From positions 130,504-194,503 of the forward strand of contig NZ_JOFH01000011.1 in assembly GCF_000721235.1 (NCBI RefSeq): a stretch of 64,000 nt of DNA, in the 5' to 3' direction. Shown here one piece after another: positions 17,699 to 24,998 of the stretch. The notes under the pieces are model-generated. The model saw only the letters and a list, made by a program, of their open reading frames with translations. It ran no database searches and was not told the origin of the DNA. The position numbers and the translations under genes are program-made. The stretch's first letter is position 1; each line of letters starts with the position of its first letter. The stretch is from Streptomyces olivaceus (lineage in GTDB: Bacteria > Actinomycetota > Actinomycetes > Streptomycetales > Streptomycetaceae).

Positions 17699-18475
17699 AT
17701 GACCGAAGTATCGGTGGCCAAGGAAGACAAGGCCTCGACCGGCGAACTGGTCGTCCTGAAGAGTGTCAACAAGCACTTCGGCGCGTTGCACGTGCTCCAG
17801 GACATCGACCTGACGATCACCCGCGGCGAAGTCGTGGTGGTCATCGGACCCTCCGGGTCCGGAAAGTCCACCCTGTGCCGCACCATCAACCGACTGGAGA
17901 CCACCGACGCGGGCTCGATCACGATCGACGGCAAGCCGCTTCCCGCCGAGGGCAAGGAGCTGGCCAGGCTGCGGGCCGACGTCGGCATGGTCTTCCAGTC
18001 GTTCAACCTCTTCGCGCACAAGACGGTGCTCGAGAACGTGACGCTGGGCCAGGTCAAGGTGCGCAAGGTTGACGCCAAGAAGGCCGAGGAGAAGGCCCGC
18101 GCCCTGCTCGACCGGGTCGGTGTGGGCGCCCAGGCCGACAAGTACCCCGCGCAGCTCTCCGGCGGCCAGCAGCAGCGCGTCGCCATCGCGCGGGCGCTGG
18201 CCATGGACCCGAAGGTCATGCTCTTCGACGAGCCGACGTCGGCTCTCGACCCCGAGATGATCAACGAGGTGCTCGAGGTCATGAAGCAGCTCGCGCAGGA
18301 CGGCATGACCATGGTCGTGGTCACGCACGAGATGGGCTTCGCCCGCTCCGCGGCCAACCGCGTGGTGTTCATGGCGGACGGCCGCATCGTCGAGGAAGCC
18401 GCGCCGGACCAGTTCTTCAGCAACCCGCGCAGCGACCGGGCCAAGGACTTCCTGTCGAAGATCCTGCACCACTGA
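17699..18475 (+). CDS. gluA: Glutamate ABC transporter ATP-binding protein
   Basis: 258 aa. Walker [11 protein letters not shown]-loop MVFQSFNLF, signature [15 protein letters not shown], Walker [15 protein letters not shown] and the switch His in VVVTHEMGF. It belongs to the polar amino acid uptake (PAAT) class; the fit with GluA/GlnQ is clear. ATG at 17699 follows an AGGAGGACGGAG stretch, although the spacing to AGGAGG is long. An in-frame GTG six codons later is possible. First gene of the gluABCD operon, whose remaining genes follow in order. Confidence 0.96.
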   Translation: MTEVSVAKEDKASTGELVVLKSVNKHFGALHVLQDIDLTITRGEVVVVIGPSGSGKSTLCRTINRLETTDAGSITIDGKPLPAEGKELARLRADVGMVFQSFNLFAHKTVLENVTLGQVKVRKVDAKKAEEKARALLDRVGVGAQADKYPAQLSGGQQQRVAIARALAMDPKVMLFDEPTSALDPEMINEVLEVMKQLAQDGMTMVVVTHEMGFARSAANRVVFMADGRIVEEAAPDQFFSNPRSDRAKDFLSKILHH

Positions 18476-18601
18476 TTTCCCGCGGCGGCCCGGACGCCTC
18501 CACGTCGCCCGCCCCGGCGACCCGCCGTCGACGGCCGCATCTGATCGCCTGATCCTCTGATCGTCCGATCGCAGTTCGATCACAGCCAAAGGATGTTCAC
18601 C

Positions 18602-19435
18602 ATGAAGCTTCGCAAGGTCTCCGCCGCCTCGGCCGCCGTGCTCGCCCTCGCCCTGACCGCCACCGCGTGTGGCAGCGACGACAAGGACGGCGGCTCGTCC
18701 GGCGACGGCAAGAAGATCACCATCGGCATCAAGTTCGACCAGCCCGGCCTCGGCCAGAAGACCCCGAACGGCTACGAGGGCTTCGACGTGGACGTCGCCA
18801 CGTACGTCGCCAAGAAGCTCGGCTACACCGAGGACCAGATCGAGTGGAAGGAGTCGAAGAGCGCCGACCGCGAGACCATGCTGCAGCGCGGCGACGTCGA
18901 CTTCATCGCCGCCACCTACTCGATCACCCCCGAGCGCTCGGAGAAGGTCGACTTCGCCGGCCCCTACCTGCTGGCCCACCAGGACGTGCTGATCCGCGCC
19001 GACGAGGACAAGATCAAGTCGCCGGAGGACCTGAACAACGCGAAGCTCTGCTCGGTGACCGGCTCGACCTCGGCGCAGAACATCAAGGACAAGCTGGCCC
19101 CGAAGGCCCAGCTGCAGCCGTACCCGACGTACTCCGCCTGCCTGCCCGGTCTGCAGAACGGTGCCATCGACGCGCTGACCACCGACGACTCGATCCTCGC
19201 CGGTTACGCGGCCCAGTCCCAGTTCAAGGGCAAGTTCAAGCTCGGCGGCTTCAAGCTGACGAACGAGAACTACGGCATCGGCGTCAAGAAGGGCAGCGAC
19301 CTCAAGGACAAGATCAACACCGCCCTCGAGGCAATGGTCGCCGACAAGTCCTGGGACAAGGCCGTCGAGGACAACTTCGGCCCGGCCAACTACAAGAACG
19401 AGCCGGCGCCCAAGATCGGTGACGTCAAGAGCTGA
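18602..19435 (+). CDS. gluB: Glutamate ABC transporter substrate-binding lipoprotein
   Basis: 277 aa. Lipoprotein signal MKLRKVSAASAAVLALALTA ending at a Cys (ATACGSDD), then a Gly/Ser/Asp-rich linker and a type 3 solute-binding fold (ITIGIKFDQPGLG, GYEGFDVDVATYVAKKLGY, DFAGPYLLAHQDVLI). ATG at 18602 is chosen over the ATG nine bases earlier because AAAGGA is 8 bases upstream of the former and abuts the latter. Binds glutamate outside the membrane for GluCD. The codons are notably richer in AAG/GAC, as in highly expressed genes. A strong hairpin follows in the gap before gluC. Confidence 0.95.
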   Translation: MKLRKVSAASAAVLALALTATACGSDDKDGGSSGDGKKITIGIKFDQPGLGQKTPNGYEGFDVDVATYVAKKLGYTEDQIEWKESKSADRETMLQRGDVDFIAATYSITPERSEKVDFAGPYLLAHQDVLIRADEDKIKSPEDLNNAKLCSVTGSTSAQNIKDKLAPKAQLQPYPTYSACLPGLQNGAIDALTTDDSILAGYAAQSQFKGKFKLGGFKLTNENYGIGVKKGSDLKDKINTALEAMVADKSWDKAVEDNFGPANYKNEPAPKIGDVKS

Positions 19436-19451
19436 GGCCAGAGCCTGACGG

Positions 19452-19482
19452 GGTGCGCCGCCCAGGGAAGAGGCGGCGCACC
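19452..19482 (+). terminator. Intercistronic hairpin between gluB and gluC
   Basis: Perfect 11-bp inverted repeat GGTGCGCCGCC / GGCGGCGCACC with a 9-nt loop, 16 bp after the gluB stop. Its place after the binding-protein gene suggests partial termination or 3'-end protection that raises GluB over the permease subunits (inference from common ABC operon design). Confidence 0.7.
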
Positions 19483-19520
19483 GGGGACGGGCATCCCTAC
19501 ACGCGGAAGCGCGGGAGATC

Positions 19521-20186
19521 GTGTTCGACTTTGTTAACGATTACGACCTACTGGGAGCCTTCTGGACGACGGTGCAGCTCGCTGTGCTCTCGGCCGTCGG
19601 CTCCCTGATCTGGGGCACAGCGCTGGCGGCCATGCGGGTCGGTCCGGTGCCGCTGATGCGCGGCTTCGGGACCGCGTACGTGAACACGGTGCGGAACATT
19701 CCGCTGACCGTCATCATCCTGTTCACGTCGCTGGGCCTCAACCAGACCCTGGGAGTGTCCCTCGGCGCCAACGACGTCGAGTCGATCAACTTCCGGCTCG
19801 CCGTCCTCGGTTTGATTCTCTACACCTCGTCCTTCGTGTGCGAGGCCCTCCGGTCCGGCATCAACACCGTGCCGGTCGGACAGGCGGAGGCCGCCCGGGC
19901 CCTCGGGCTCAGCTTCACCCAGGTGCTCAGCAACGTGGTGCTGCCCCAGGCGTTCCGCTCCTCCGTCGTCCCCATGGCGAACGTCCTGATCGCGCTCATC
20001 AAGAACACCACGGTGGCCGCCGCCATCGGTGTCGCCGAAGCAGCGCTGTTGATGAAGGAAATGATCGAGAACGAGGCGCAGTTGCTGCTGATCTCCACGG
20101 TCATCGCCCTCGGTTTCGTGATCCTTACGCTGCCGACCGGCCTGATTCTCGGCTGGGTCGGCAAGAAGGTGGCGGTGAAGCGATGA
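19521..20186 (+). CDS. gluC: Glutamate ABC transporter permease subunit
   Basis: 221 aa. Membrane protein of the His/Glu/Gln permease family, with about five hydrophobic segments and the EAA loop GQAEAARALGLSFTQVLSNVVL. GTG at 19521 has GGGAG 3-4 bases upstream. The stop TGA overlaps the ATG of gluD (ATGA). It pairs with GluD to form the channel in the cytoplasmic membrane. Confidence 0.95.
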   Translation: MFDFVNDYDLLGAFWTTVQLAVLSAVGSLIWGTALAAMRVGPVPLMRGFGTAYVNTVRNIPLTVIILFTSLGLNQTLGVSLGANDVESINFRLAVLGLILYTSSFVCEALRSGINTVPVGQAEAARALGLSFTQVLSNVVLPQAFRSSVVPMANVLIALIKNTTVAAAIGVAEAALLMKEMIENEAQLLLISTVIALGFVILTLPTGLILGWVGKKVAVKR

Positions 20187-21070
20187 GTTCCGTTCTGTAC
20201 GACGCCCAGGGCCCGCGTGCCAAGCGGCGCAACATCATCTTCACCGTGGTCTTCGTGGTGGCCATGGCGGCCCTCCTGTGGTGGGTGTTCGGCACCCTCA
20301 ACGACAAGGGCCAGCTGGAATGGGTCCTGTGGAAGCCGTTCTTCTCCGGTACCGAGGCATGGTCCACCTACATCTGGCCGGGTCTGGAGAACACCCTGAA
20401 GGCCGCGGCCCTCGCGGTGGTCATCGCGCTGCCGCTCGGCGCCGTCCTCGGTATCGCCCGGCTGTCGGACCATGTGTGGGTGCGGGTTCCGGCCACGATC
20501 GTGGTCGAGTTCTTCCGGTCCATCCCCGTGCTGGTCCTGATGATCTTCGGCCTGGCGCTGTTCGCCGAGTACACCAACGTCAGCTCCGACGACCGCCCGC
20601 TGTACGCGGTCGTCACGGGTCTGGTGCTGTACAACGCCTCGGTGCTCGCGGAGATCGTCCGGTCCGGCATCCTGTCGCTGCCCAAGGGCCAAGGCGAGGG
20701 CGCGATGGCCATCGGTCTGCGCAAGGGCCAGGTCATGCGGCTCATCCTGCTGCCGCAGGCGGTCACCGCGATGCTGCCGGCCATCGTCAGCCAGCTCGTC
20801 GTCATCCTGAAGGACACCGCGCTCGGCGGCGCCGTCCTCACCTTCCCCGAACTGCTCGCGTCGGCCAACACGATGAGCGGCTACTACGGCGCCAACGTGA
20901 TAGCGAGCTTCACCGTGGTCGCGGTGATCTACATCGCGCTGAACTTCCTCCTCACCAGCTTCGCGAGCTGGCTGGAGCGCCGGCTCCGGCGGGCGAAGAA
21001 GTCGACCGGCGCGGTGCTCAGGGCCGACGACGTGGAGACCGCGGACGCCGGCACCGGCGGCAAGGTCTGA
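20183..21070 (+). CDS. gluD: Glutamate ABC transporter permease subunit
   Basis: 295 aa. The N-terminal RRNIIFTVVFVVAMAALLWW helix is followed by the permease core with VVEFFRSIPVLVLMIFGLAL and an EAA loop GQGEGAMAIGLRKGQVMRLI. The C-terminus is hydrophilic. ATG at 20183 overlaps the gluC stop. Last gene of the operon; a 12-bp hairpin lies 37 bp downstream. Confidence 0.95.
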   Translation: MSSVLYDAQGPRAKRRNIIFTVVFVVAMAALLWWVFGTLNDKGQLEWVLWKPFFSGTEAWSTYIWPGLENTLKAAALAVVIALPLGAVLGIARLSDHVWVRVPATIVVEFFRSIPVLVLMIFGLALFAEYTNVSSDDRPLYAVVTGLVLYNASVLAEIVRSGILSLPKGQGEGAMAIGLRKGQVMRLILLPQAVTAMLPAIVSQLVVILKDTALGGAVLTFPELLASANTMSGYYGANVIASFTVVAVIYIALNFLLTSFASWLERRLRRAKKSTGAVLRADDVETADAGTGGKV

Positions 21071-21106
21071 CACATCTGACTCTCAGTCACCTCGTATGAC
21101 ACCAGC

Positions 21107-21136
21107 GGAGGCCGTGGCATGATCGCCACGGCCTCC
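21107..21136 (+). terminator. Terminator of gluABCD
   Basis: Perfect 12-bp stem GGAGGCCGTGGC / GCCACGGCCTCC with loop ATGATC, just after gluD. No long T-run. Confidence 0.8.
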
Positions 21137-21254
21137 GTCGCTTGACGTGGGCAGCGGCAGTAGGTTGCATACGTTCTGTGACCGTGCACCCTGCCCCAAT
21201 GTCCTGTTCACCCACGTCCCCCGGGACACCGCCACAGGCAGGGGGCGCCGCGCC

Positions 21255-22877
21255 GTGGACCCGGTGATCGTCACCGGAGCGGGGCCCGTCGGGCTCACGC
21301 TCGCCCTGGCTCTGGCGCGGCAGGAGGTGCCCTGCGTCGTCCTCGACGAGGGGCCCGGCAAGGACGAGGCCCGTCCCGCCCGCACCGTCGTCCTGCGCGA
21401 GGACGCCGTCGCGCTGGTCGAGCGGCTGACCGGCACGTCTCTGACCGGGCCGGGCTGCCGTTGGGCCGGATGGCGGTCGATGCGGCGCAAGCAGGTGACG
21501 CGCGCGGTCGAATTCGGCGACGACGCCGACCCGGCCCCGCTGCACATCGCCCAGCACGAACTGACCGGCGTACTGCGGGCCGCTGCCGCCCGCGCGCCGC
21601 TCGTCAGGATCGCGGCGGACAGCCGTCTCGACGGCGTCGAGCAGGAGACGTCCGGCGTCACGGCCCACACCCGGGGGCCCTCCGGCACCTGGTGGCGCGG
21701 CAGCTACCTGGTCGGCTGCGACGGCCCCCGCTCCACGGTCCGCAAGCTCCAGGACATCCGCTTCCCCGGCCGTACGGCGGTGGAACGATACGCCGTCGCC
21801 GCCCTGCGCACCGAACTGCCGTGGCCCGACGAGGCCCTGCTCCACCGGATGCCGCCGTGGCGGACGTCCGGTCCCTCGGCCGGGGAGGTCGTCGCCCGTC
21901 CCCTGCCGCGCGGCGTCTGGCGCCTGGACTGGCTGCTGCCCGCCGGCAAGGACCTGGTCACGCCGGAGCTGCTGGTCGACCGGGTCCGCGAGACCCTCAC
22001 CGGCTGGGCCGAAGGGGAGACGCCGGCCTACGAGCTGCTGGACACCGGCGTCCACACCGTCCACCACCGGCTCGCGCGCCGCTGGCGGGTGGGCCGCGTG
22101 CTCCTCGCCGGGGACGCCGCGCACCTCCTGGGCGCGCTGGGCACGCAGGGCCTCGAAGAAGGGCTGCTGGACGCGGACAACCTCGCGTGGAAACTGGCTC
22201 TGGCCTGGCACCACGGGCCGCACGAGGCGCTCCTCGACAGCTACCAGCAGGAGCGGCGTGCCGCGATCGCCGCCCGGCTGCGCGCCGCGGACCAGCTGCT
22301 CCCGCTGCTGCGCGGTGGCGGCGGGCTGCGTTCCTACGTGCCCGGCTCGGCACGCGGCAACGACGCGCTGCTCGCGGACGGTCATCTGGGGCACGGAGCG
22401 CTCGGCCTGCCGGGCTCGTACGCCGGTTCACCCCTCGCGCCCGAGGGCCTCTCCGGTGAGGTGTCCGTGCGTACGGCGCCCGGGGCCCCCGTCGACGACG
22501 TACGGGTCACGGCCGAGGACGGCACTTTCGTACGGCTGCGTGACCGGCTCGGCCGCGGGGCGCTGCTGGTGGTGCTGATCGCACCGGGTACGGGGGTGTG
22601 GGACCGCAAGCACTGGGTCACCGCCGGGATCATGCCCCGGCTGGCCGCCGCGGTGACCGCGCTCCCCCACCGCGCCGAGCTGCTGGTCGCCGAGAGCTAC
22701 CCGGGCGCCGCGGCCCACACGGTGCTGCTGGTGCGGCCGGACGGTCACCTGGTCACGGCCTTCAACGGCGTCCGCCCGGCCGACCTGTACGCGGCGGCCG
22801 AGGCGACGCTGGGCGGGACCGCGCCGGAAGCGGAGGGGGCCACCCGTTCGACGGGCGCCGCCGCCGGGTCCCGCTGA
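21255..22877 (+). CDS. FAD-dependent aromatic-ring-hydroxylase-type monooxygenase
   Basis: About 540 aa. Rossmann FAD motif VIVTGAGPVGLTLALALARQ at residue 4, the DG motif YLVGCDGPRSTVRK, and the second flavin motif RVLLAGDAAHLLGALGTQGL. This fits the PheA/TfdB-like group (PF01494), whose C-terminal 150 residues form a thioredoxin-like tail. Such enzymes hydroxylate phenols or polyketides; the substrate here is unknown and no biosynthetic genes adjoin. GTG at 21255 places the FAD motif at the usual distance from the N-terminus. A longer reading from 21147 would add an unconvincing extension. No strong ribosome site is visible. Confidence 0.88.
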   Translation: MDPVIVTGAGPVGLTLALALARQEVPCVVLDEGPGKDEARPARTVVLREDAVALVERLTGTSLTGPGCRWAGWRSMRRKQVTRAVEFGDDADPAPLHIAQHELTGVLRAAAARAPLVRIAADSRLDGVEQETSGVTAHTRGPSGTWWRGSYLVGCDGPRSTVRKLQDIRFPGRTAVERYAVAALRTELPWPDEALLHRMPPWRTSGPSAGEVVARPLPRGVWRLDWLLPAGKDLVTPELLVDRVRETLTGWAEGETPAYELLDTGVHTVHHRLARRWRVGRVLLAGDAAHLLGALGTQGLEEGLLDADNLAWKLALAWHHGPHEALLDSYQQERRAAIAARLRAADQLLPLLRGGGGLRSYVPGSARGNDALLADGHLGHGALGLPGSYAGSPLAPEGLSGEVSVRTAPGAPVDDVRVTAEDGTFVRLRDRLGRGALLVVLIAPGTGVWDRKHWVTAGIMPRLAAAVTALPHRAELLVAESYPGAAAHTVLLVRPDGHLVTAFNGVRPADLYAAAEATLGGTAPEAEGATRSTGAAAGSR

Positions 22878-22929
22878 GACGTTGGGACATGGCGTGGGGG
22901 GCGCCGGTCGTCCGCATGTTGACGGCGAG

Positions 22930-22960
22930 TTGACCGGCTTTCCCTGCCATGGTCTACTCC
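22930..22960 (+). promoter_or_regulatory. Candidate promoter for the Cys leader peptide
   Basis: TTGACC at 22930-22935 is followed after 17-19 bases by TCTACT (22953-22958) or TACTCC (22955-22960). The leader GTG begins 5-7 bases after these, so transcription would start at or within a few bases of the GTG, giving a leaderless message. Confidence 0.45.
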
Positions 22961-22965
22961 GGATC

Positions 22966-23052
22966 GTGACCGACACCTGTGTGCGCCTGTGGCGGAGGGT
23001 CCATATGGACCTCGTCCGCTATGCGGGCTGCGTGTGTCGTCCGTCCTGCTGA
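22966..23052 (+). CDS. 28-aa Cys-rich leader peptide upstream of thiol dioxygenase
   Basis: GTG start; the peptide reads VTDTCVRLWRRVHMDLVRYA followed by GCVCRPSC and stop. Five Cys codons in 28, three in the last seven codons. The R-x-H-x-D-L-x-R core followed by Cys matches the pattern I remember for short actinobacterial leader peptides ahead of sulfur genes, several of which in mycobacteria act as cysteine-responsive attenuators. No Shine-Dalgarno precedes the GTG, consistent with leaderless translation. Its final codons (23041-23048) are exactly complementary to the ribosome site of the next gene (23120-23127). Confidence 0.75.
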   Translation: MTDTCVRLWRRVHMDLVRYAGCVCRPSC

Positions 23053-23127
23053 ATTCGCACCCCCCTTCCTCCGCGCGCGCCGCCGTCGACGTGCCGCCGC
23101 GCGCCCCTTCGCGACATTCCAGGACGG
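23041..23127 (+). promoter_or_regulatory. Anti-Shine-Dalgarno pairing between leader peptide codons and dioxygenase RBS
   Basis: CCGTCCTG (23041-23048, leader codons 26-28, Pro-Ser-Cys) is the perfect reverse complement of CAGGACGG (23120-23127), the ribosome binding region of the downstream GTG at 23133. A ribosome stalled on the terminal Cys codons would cover the first arm and free the second. A GC-rich segment (23071-23104) with GCGCGC on both sides lies in the loop. Confidence 0.45.
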
Positions 23128-23132
23128 TACCC

Positions 23133-23693
23133 GTGTCTGTCTCCTCCCCTGTGCCTGCCTCCCCCGCGCCCGCTTCCGCCGCCTCCGCCGCGGACACCGC
23201 GGCTCCCACCCAGGCCGAACTCCTCGACTTCGTCCGGCGCGCCGCCGCCGACGCCGAACTGATCGCCTCGCTCCCCCTCGACCCGGAGGGCCGTACCTGG
23301 GTGCGGCTCGAAGGGCCGGGCGGCAGCGAGGCGTGGCTGATCGGCTGGCCGCCCGGCACGGGCACCGGCTGGCACGACCACGCCGACTCGGTGGGCGCCT
23401 TCGTGACCGCCGCGGGCGAACTCAAGGAGAACGCGCTCGCCGCCCGGCTGCCCACCGACGGCTGGAAGACCCTGGAACTCAGCGAGGGCGTTGACCGGGA
23501 GCGCCGGCTGCCCACCGGGAAGGGGCGGGCTTTCGGGCAGCACCATGTGCACGAGGTGCTCAACGAGTCCGACGACCGGCACGCGGTCTCCGTGCACGCC
23601 TACTACCCGCCCCTGCCGCAGATCCGCCGCTACAGCCGCACCGGTCCGACTCTGCGCCTGGAGCAGGTCGAGCGTCCGCAGGACTGGCAGTGA
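23133..23693 (+). CDS. Cysteine-dioxygenase-family cupin protein
   Basis: 186 aa. After about 25 low-complexity Ala/Pro/Ser residues there is a cupin core. The metal-binding motif GWHDHADSVGAFVTAAGELK has the paired His, and the third His is in AFGQHHVHEVLNES. This is the thiol (cysteine) dioxygenase family, which oxidises a thiol to a sulfinate with Fe(II) and O2. GTG at 23133 follows AGGACGG at a good spacing. The stop overlaps the GTG of the rhodanese gene (GTGA), so the two are coupled. Preceded by a Cys leader peptide, suggesting regulation by cysteine supply. Whether cysteine itself or another thiol is the substrate is not shown. Confidence 0.85.
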   Translation: MSVSSPVPASPAPASAASAADTAAPTQAELLDFVRRAAADAELIASLPLDPEGRTWVRLEGPGGSEAWLIGWPPGTGTGWHDHADSVGAFVTAAGELKENALAARLPTDGWKTLELSEGVDRERRLPTGKGRAFGQHHVHEVLNESDDRHAVSVHAYYPPLPQIRRYSRTGPTLRLEQVERPQDWQ

Positions 23694-24106
23694 GCGAACC
23701 GACCGGGATCGACGCACTGCTGGAACGGGTCCGCGCCGGCTACCGGCGGCTCCCACCGCGCGAGGCGTACGACGCCGCCGAGGCGGGCACCGCGCTGCTG
23801 GTGGACATCCGGTACGCCGCCCTGCGCGAGCGGGACGGGGTGCTCCCCGGTGCCCTCGTGGTCGAGCGGAACGAACTGGAGTGGCGGCTGGACCCGCAGG
23901 GCAGTCACCGTCTCCCCGAGGCCACGGACCACGACGTGCGGGTGGTCGTGGTGTGCAACGAGGGTTACGCATCCAGCCTGGCGGCGGAGTCCCTGCACCG
24001 GCTGGGCCTGCACCGGGCCACCGATCTGATCGGCGGCTTCCAGGCCTGGCGGGCGGCGGGACTGCCGGTCACGGCCCCTGCACCGGACGGTGCACCCGGG
24101 GGATGA
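23690..24106 (+). CDS. Rhodanese-like domain protein
   Basis: 138 aa single rhodanese domain. ALLVDIRYAALRERDGVLPG is the N-terminal signature. The active-site loop carries Cys in VVVVCNEGYASSLAAESL, and it ends with DLIGGFQAWRAAGLPV. The six-residue loop after the Cys (CNEGYAS) fits a sulfurtransferase rather than a phosphatase. GTG overlaps the dioxygenase stop, so it is probably translated with it. Role: moving sulfane sulfur, perhaps persulfide handling together with the dioxygenase. Confidence 0.88.
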   Translation: MSEPTGIDALLERVRAGYRRLPPREAYDAAEAGTALLVDIRYAALRERDGVLPGALVVERNELEWRLDPQGSHRLPEATDHDVRVVVVCNEGYASSLAAESLHRLGLHRATDLIGGFQAWRAAGLPVTAPAPDGAPGG

Positions 24107-24152
24107 CGGGGGGGATGACGGAGGGGGGAACGACGGCGGCTCGGGCTCCCGG

Positions 24153-24995
24153 TCAGAAGCCCTCCTCTCCGAGGAACTCGGTGTCCTCTCCCTCCTCCTC
24201 CAGTGCCTGGCGGACCACCCGCAGGGCCATGCCCTCGGGATAGCCCTTGCGTGCCAGCATGCCCGCGAGGCGGCGCAGCCTCTTGTCGCGGTCGAGTCCC
24301 CGGGTGGCACGCAGTTTGCGGGCGACCAACTCGCGTGCGGTCTCCTCCTCCTGCTCGGAGTCCAGTCGGGAGACCGCCGCGTCGATGAGGGTCGCGTCGA
24401 CGCCCTTGGTCCGCAGCTCTCTGGCGAGGGCACGCCTGGCCAGGCCCCGGCCGTGGTGCCGTGAGTCCACCCAGGCGTCCGCGAAGGCGCTGTCGTTGAT
24501 CAGGCCGACCTCCTCGAACCTGGACAGCACCTCCTCCGCGGCCTCGTCCGGGATCTCCCGCTTGCGCAGGGCGTCGGCGAGCTGGCTGCGGGTGCGCGGG
24601 GTCCCGGTGAGCAGGCGCAGGCAGATCGCCCGTGCCTGCTCGACCGGGTCCCGCGGAGGCTCCCCCTTCTCGGCCCTCGACGAGGAAGGGACGCCTCCGT
24701 CCTCGGTGGACGGCTCCGCGCGCTCGCGCCGTCGGCGCCCGCGCCCGCCGCCCGGTCCGCGACTCCGCCCACCCGCACGGCGCGCCCCGCCGTCACCGTG
24801 ACGCGCCCCGCCGCCGTCCCGGACACCGACGGCGGACGGATCCTCCTCGTACTGATCCGCCCCGTACGTGTCCGTCTCGTACGTGTCCGTTTCATGCGTG
24901 TCCGTCTCGTACGGGGCCGCGGCTGCCCCGTACGTGCCGCCGTCCGTCCCGGCGGAGCCGTCCGTGTACTCGGCCCAGTCGGTTCGTCGTGTCAC
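24153..24995 (-). CDS. recX: Regulatory protein RecX
   Basis: 280 aa. The C-terminal 160 residues are RecX (RAICLRLLTGTPRTRSQLAD, YPEGMALRVVRQALEEE). RecX binds RecA filaments and restrains their activity. The N-terminal 120 residues are long, acidic then Arg-rich, with tandem ETDT(Y/H) repeats encoded by a 15-bp unit near 24865-24915. GTG at 24995, 3 bp after the recA stop, so it is co-transcribed with recA. Typical RecX is about 150-190 aa; the long N-terminus is the odd part. Confidence 0.95.
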   Translation of the reverse strand: MTRRTDWAEYTDGSAGTDGGTYGAAAAPYETDTHETDTYETDTYGADQYEEDPSAVGVRDGGGARHGDGGARRAGGRSRGPGGGRGRRRRERAEPSTEDGGVPSSSRAEKGEPPRDPVEQARAICLRLLTGTPRTRSQLADALRKREIPDEAAEEVLSRFEEVGLINDSAFADAWVDSRHHGRGLARRALARELRTKGVDATLIDAAVSRLDSEQEEETARELVARKLRATRGLDRDKRLRRLAGMLARKGYPEGMALRVVRQALEEEGEDTEFLGEEGF

Positions 24996-24998
24996 GGG

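Noticed and set aside
23630..24433. 267-codon minus-strand frame across the rhodanese gene
   Set aside because: Opposes a clear rhodanese with a coupled GTGA start; translation lacks domain features.
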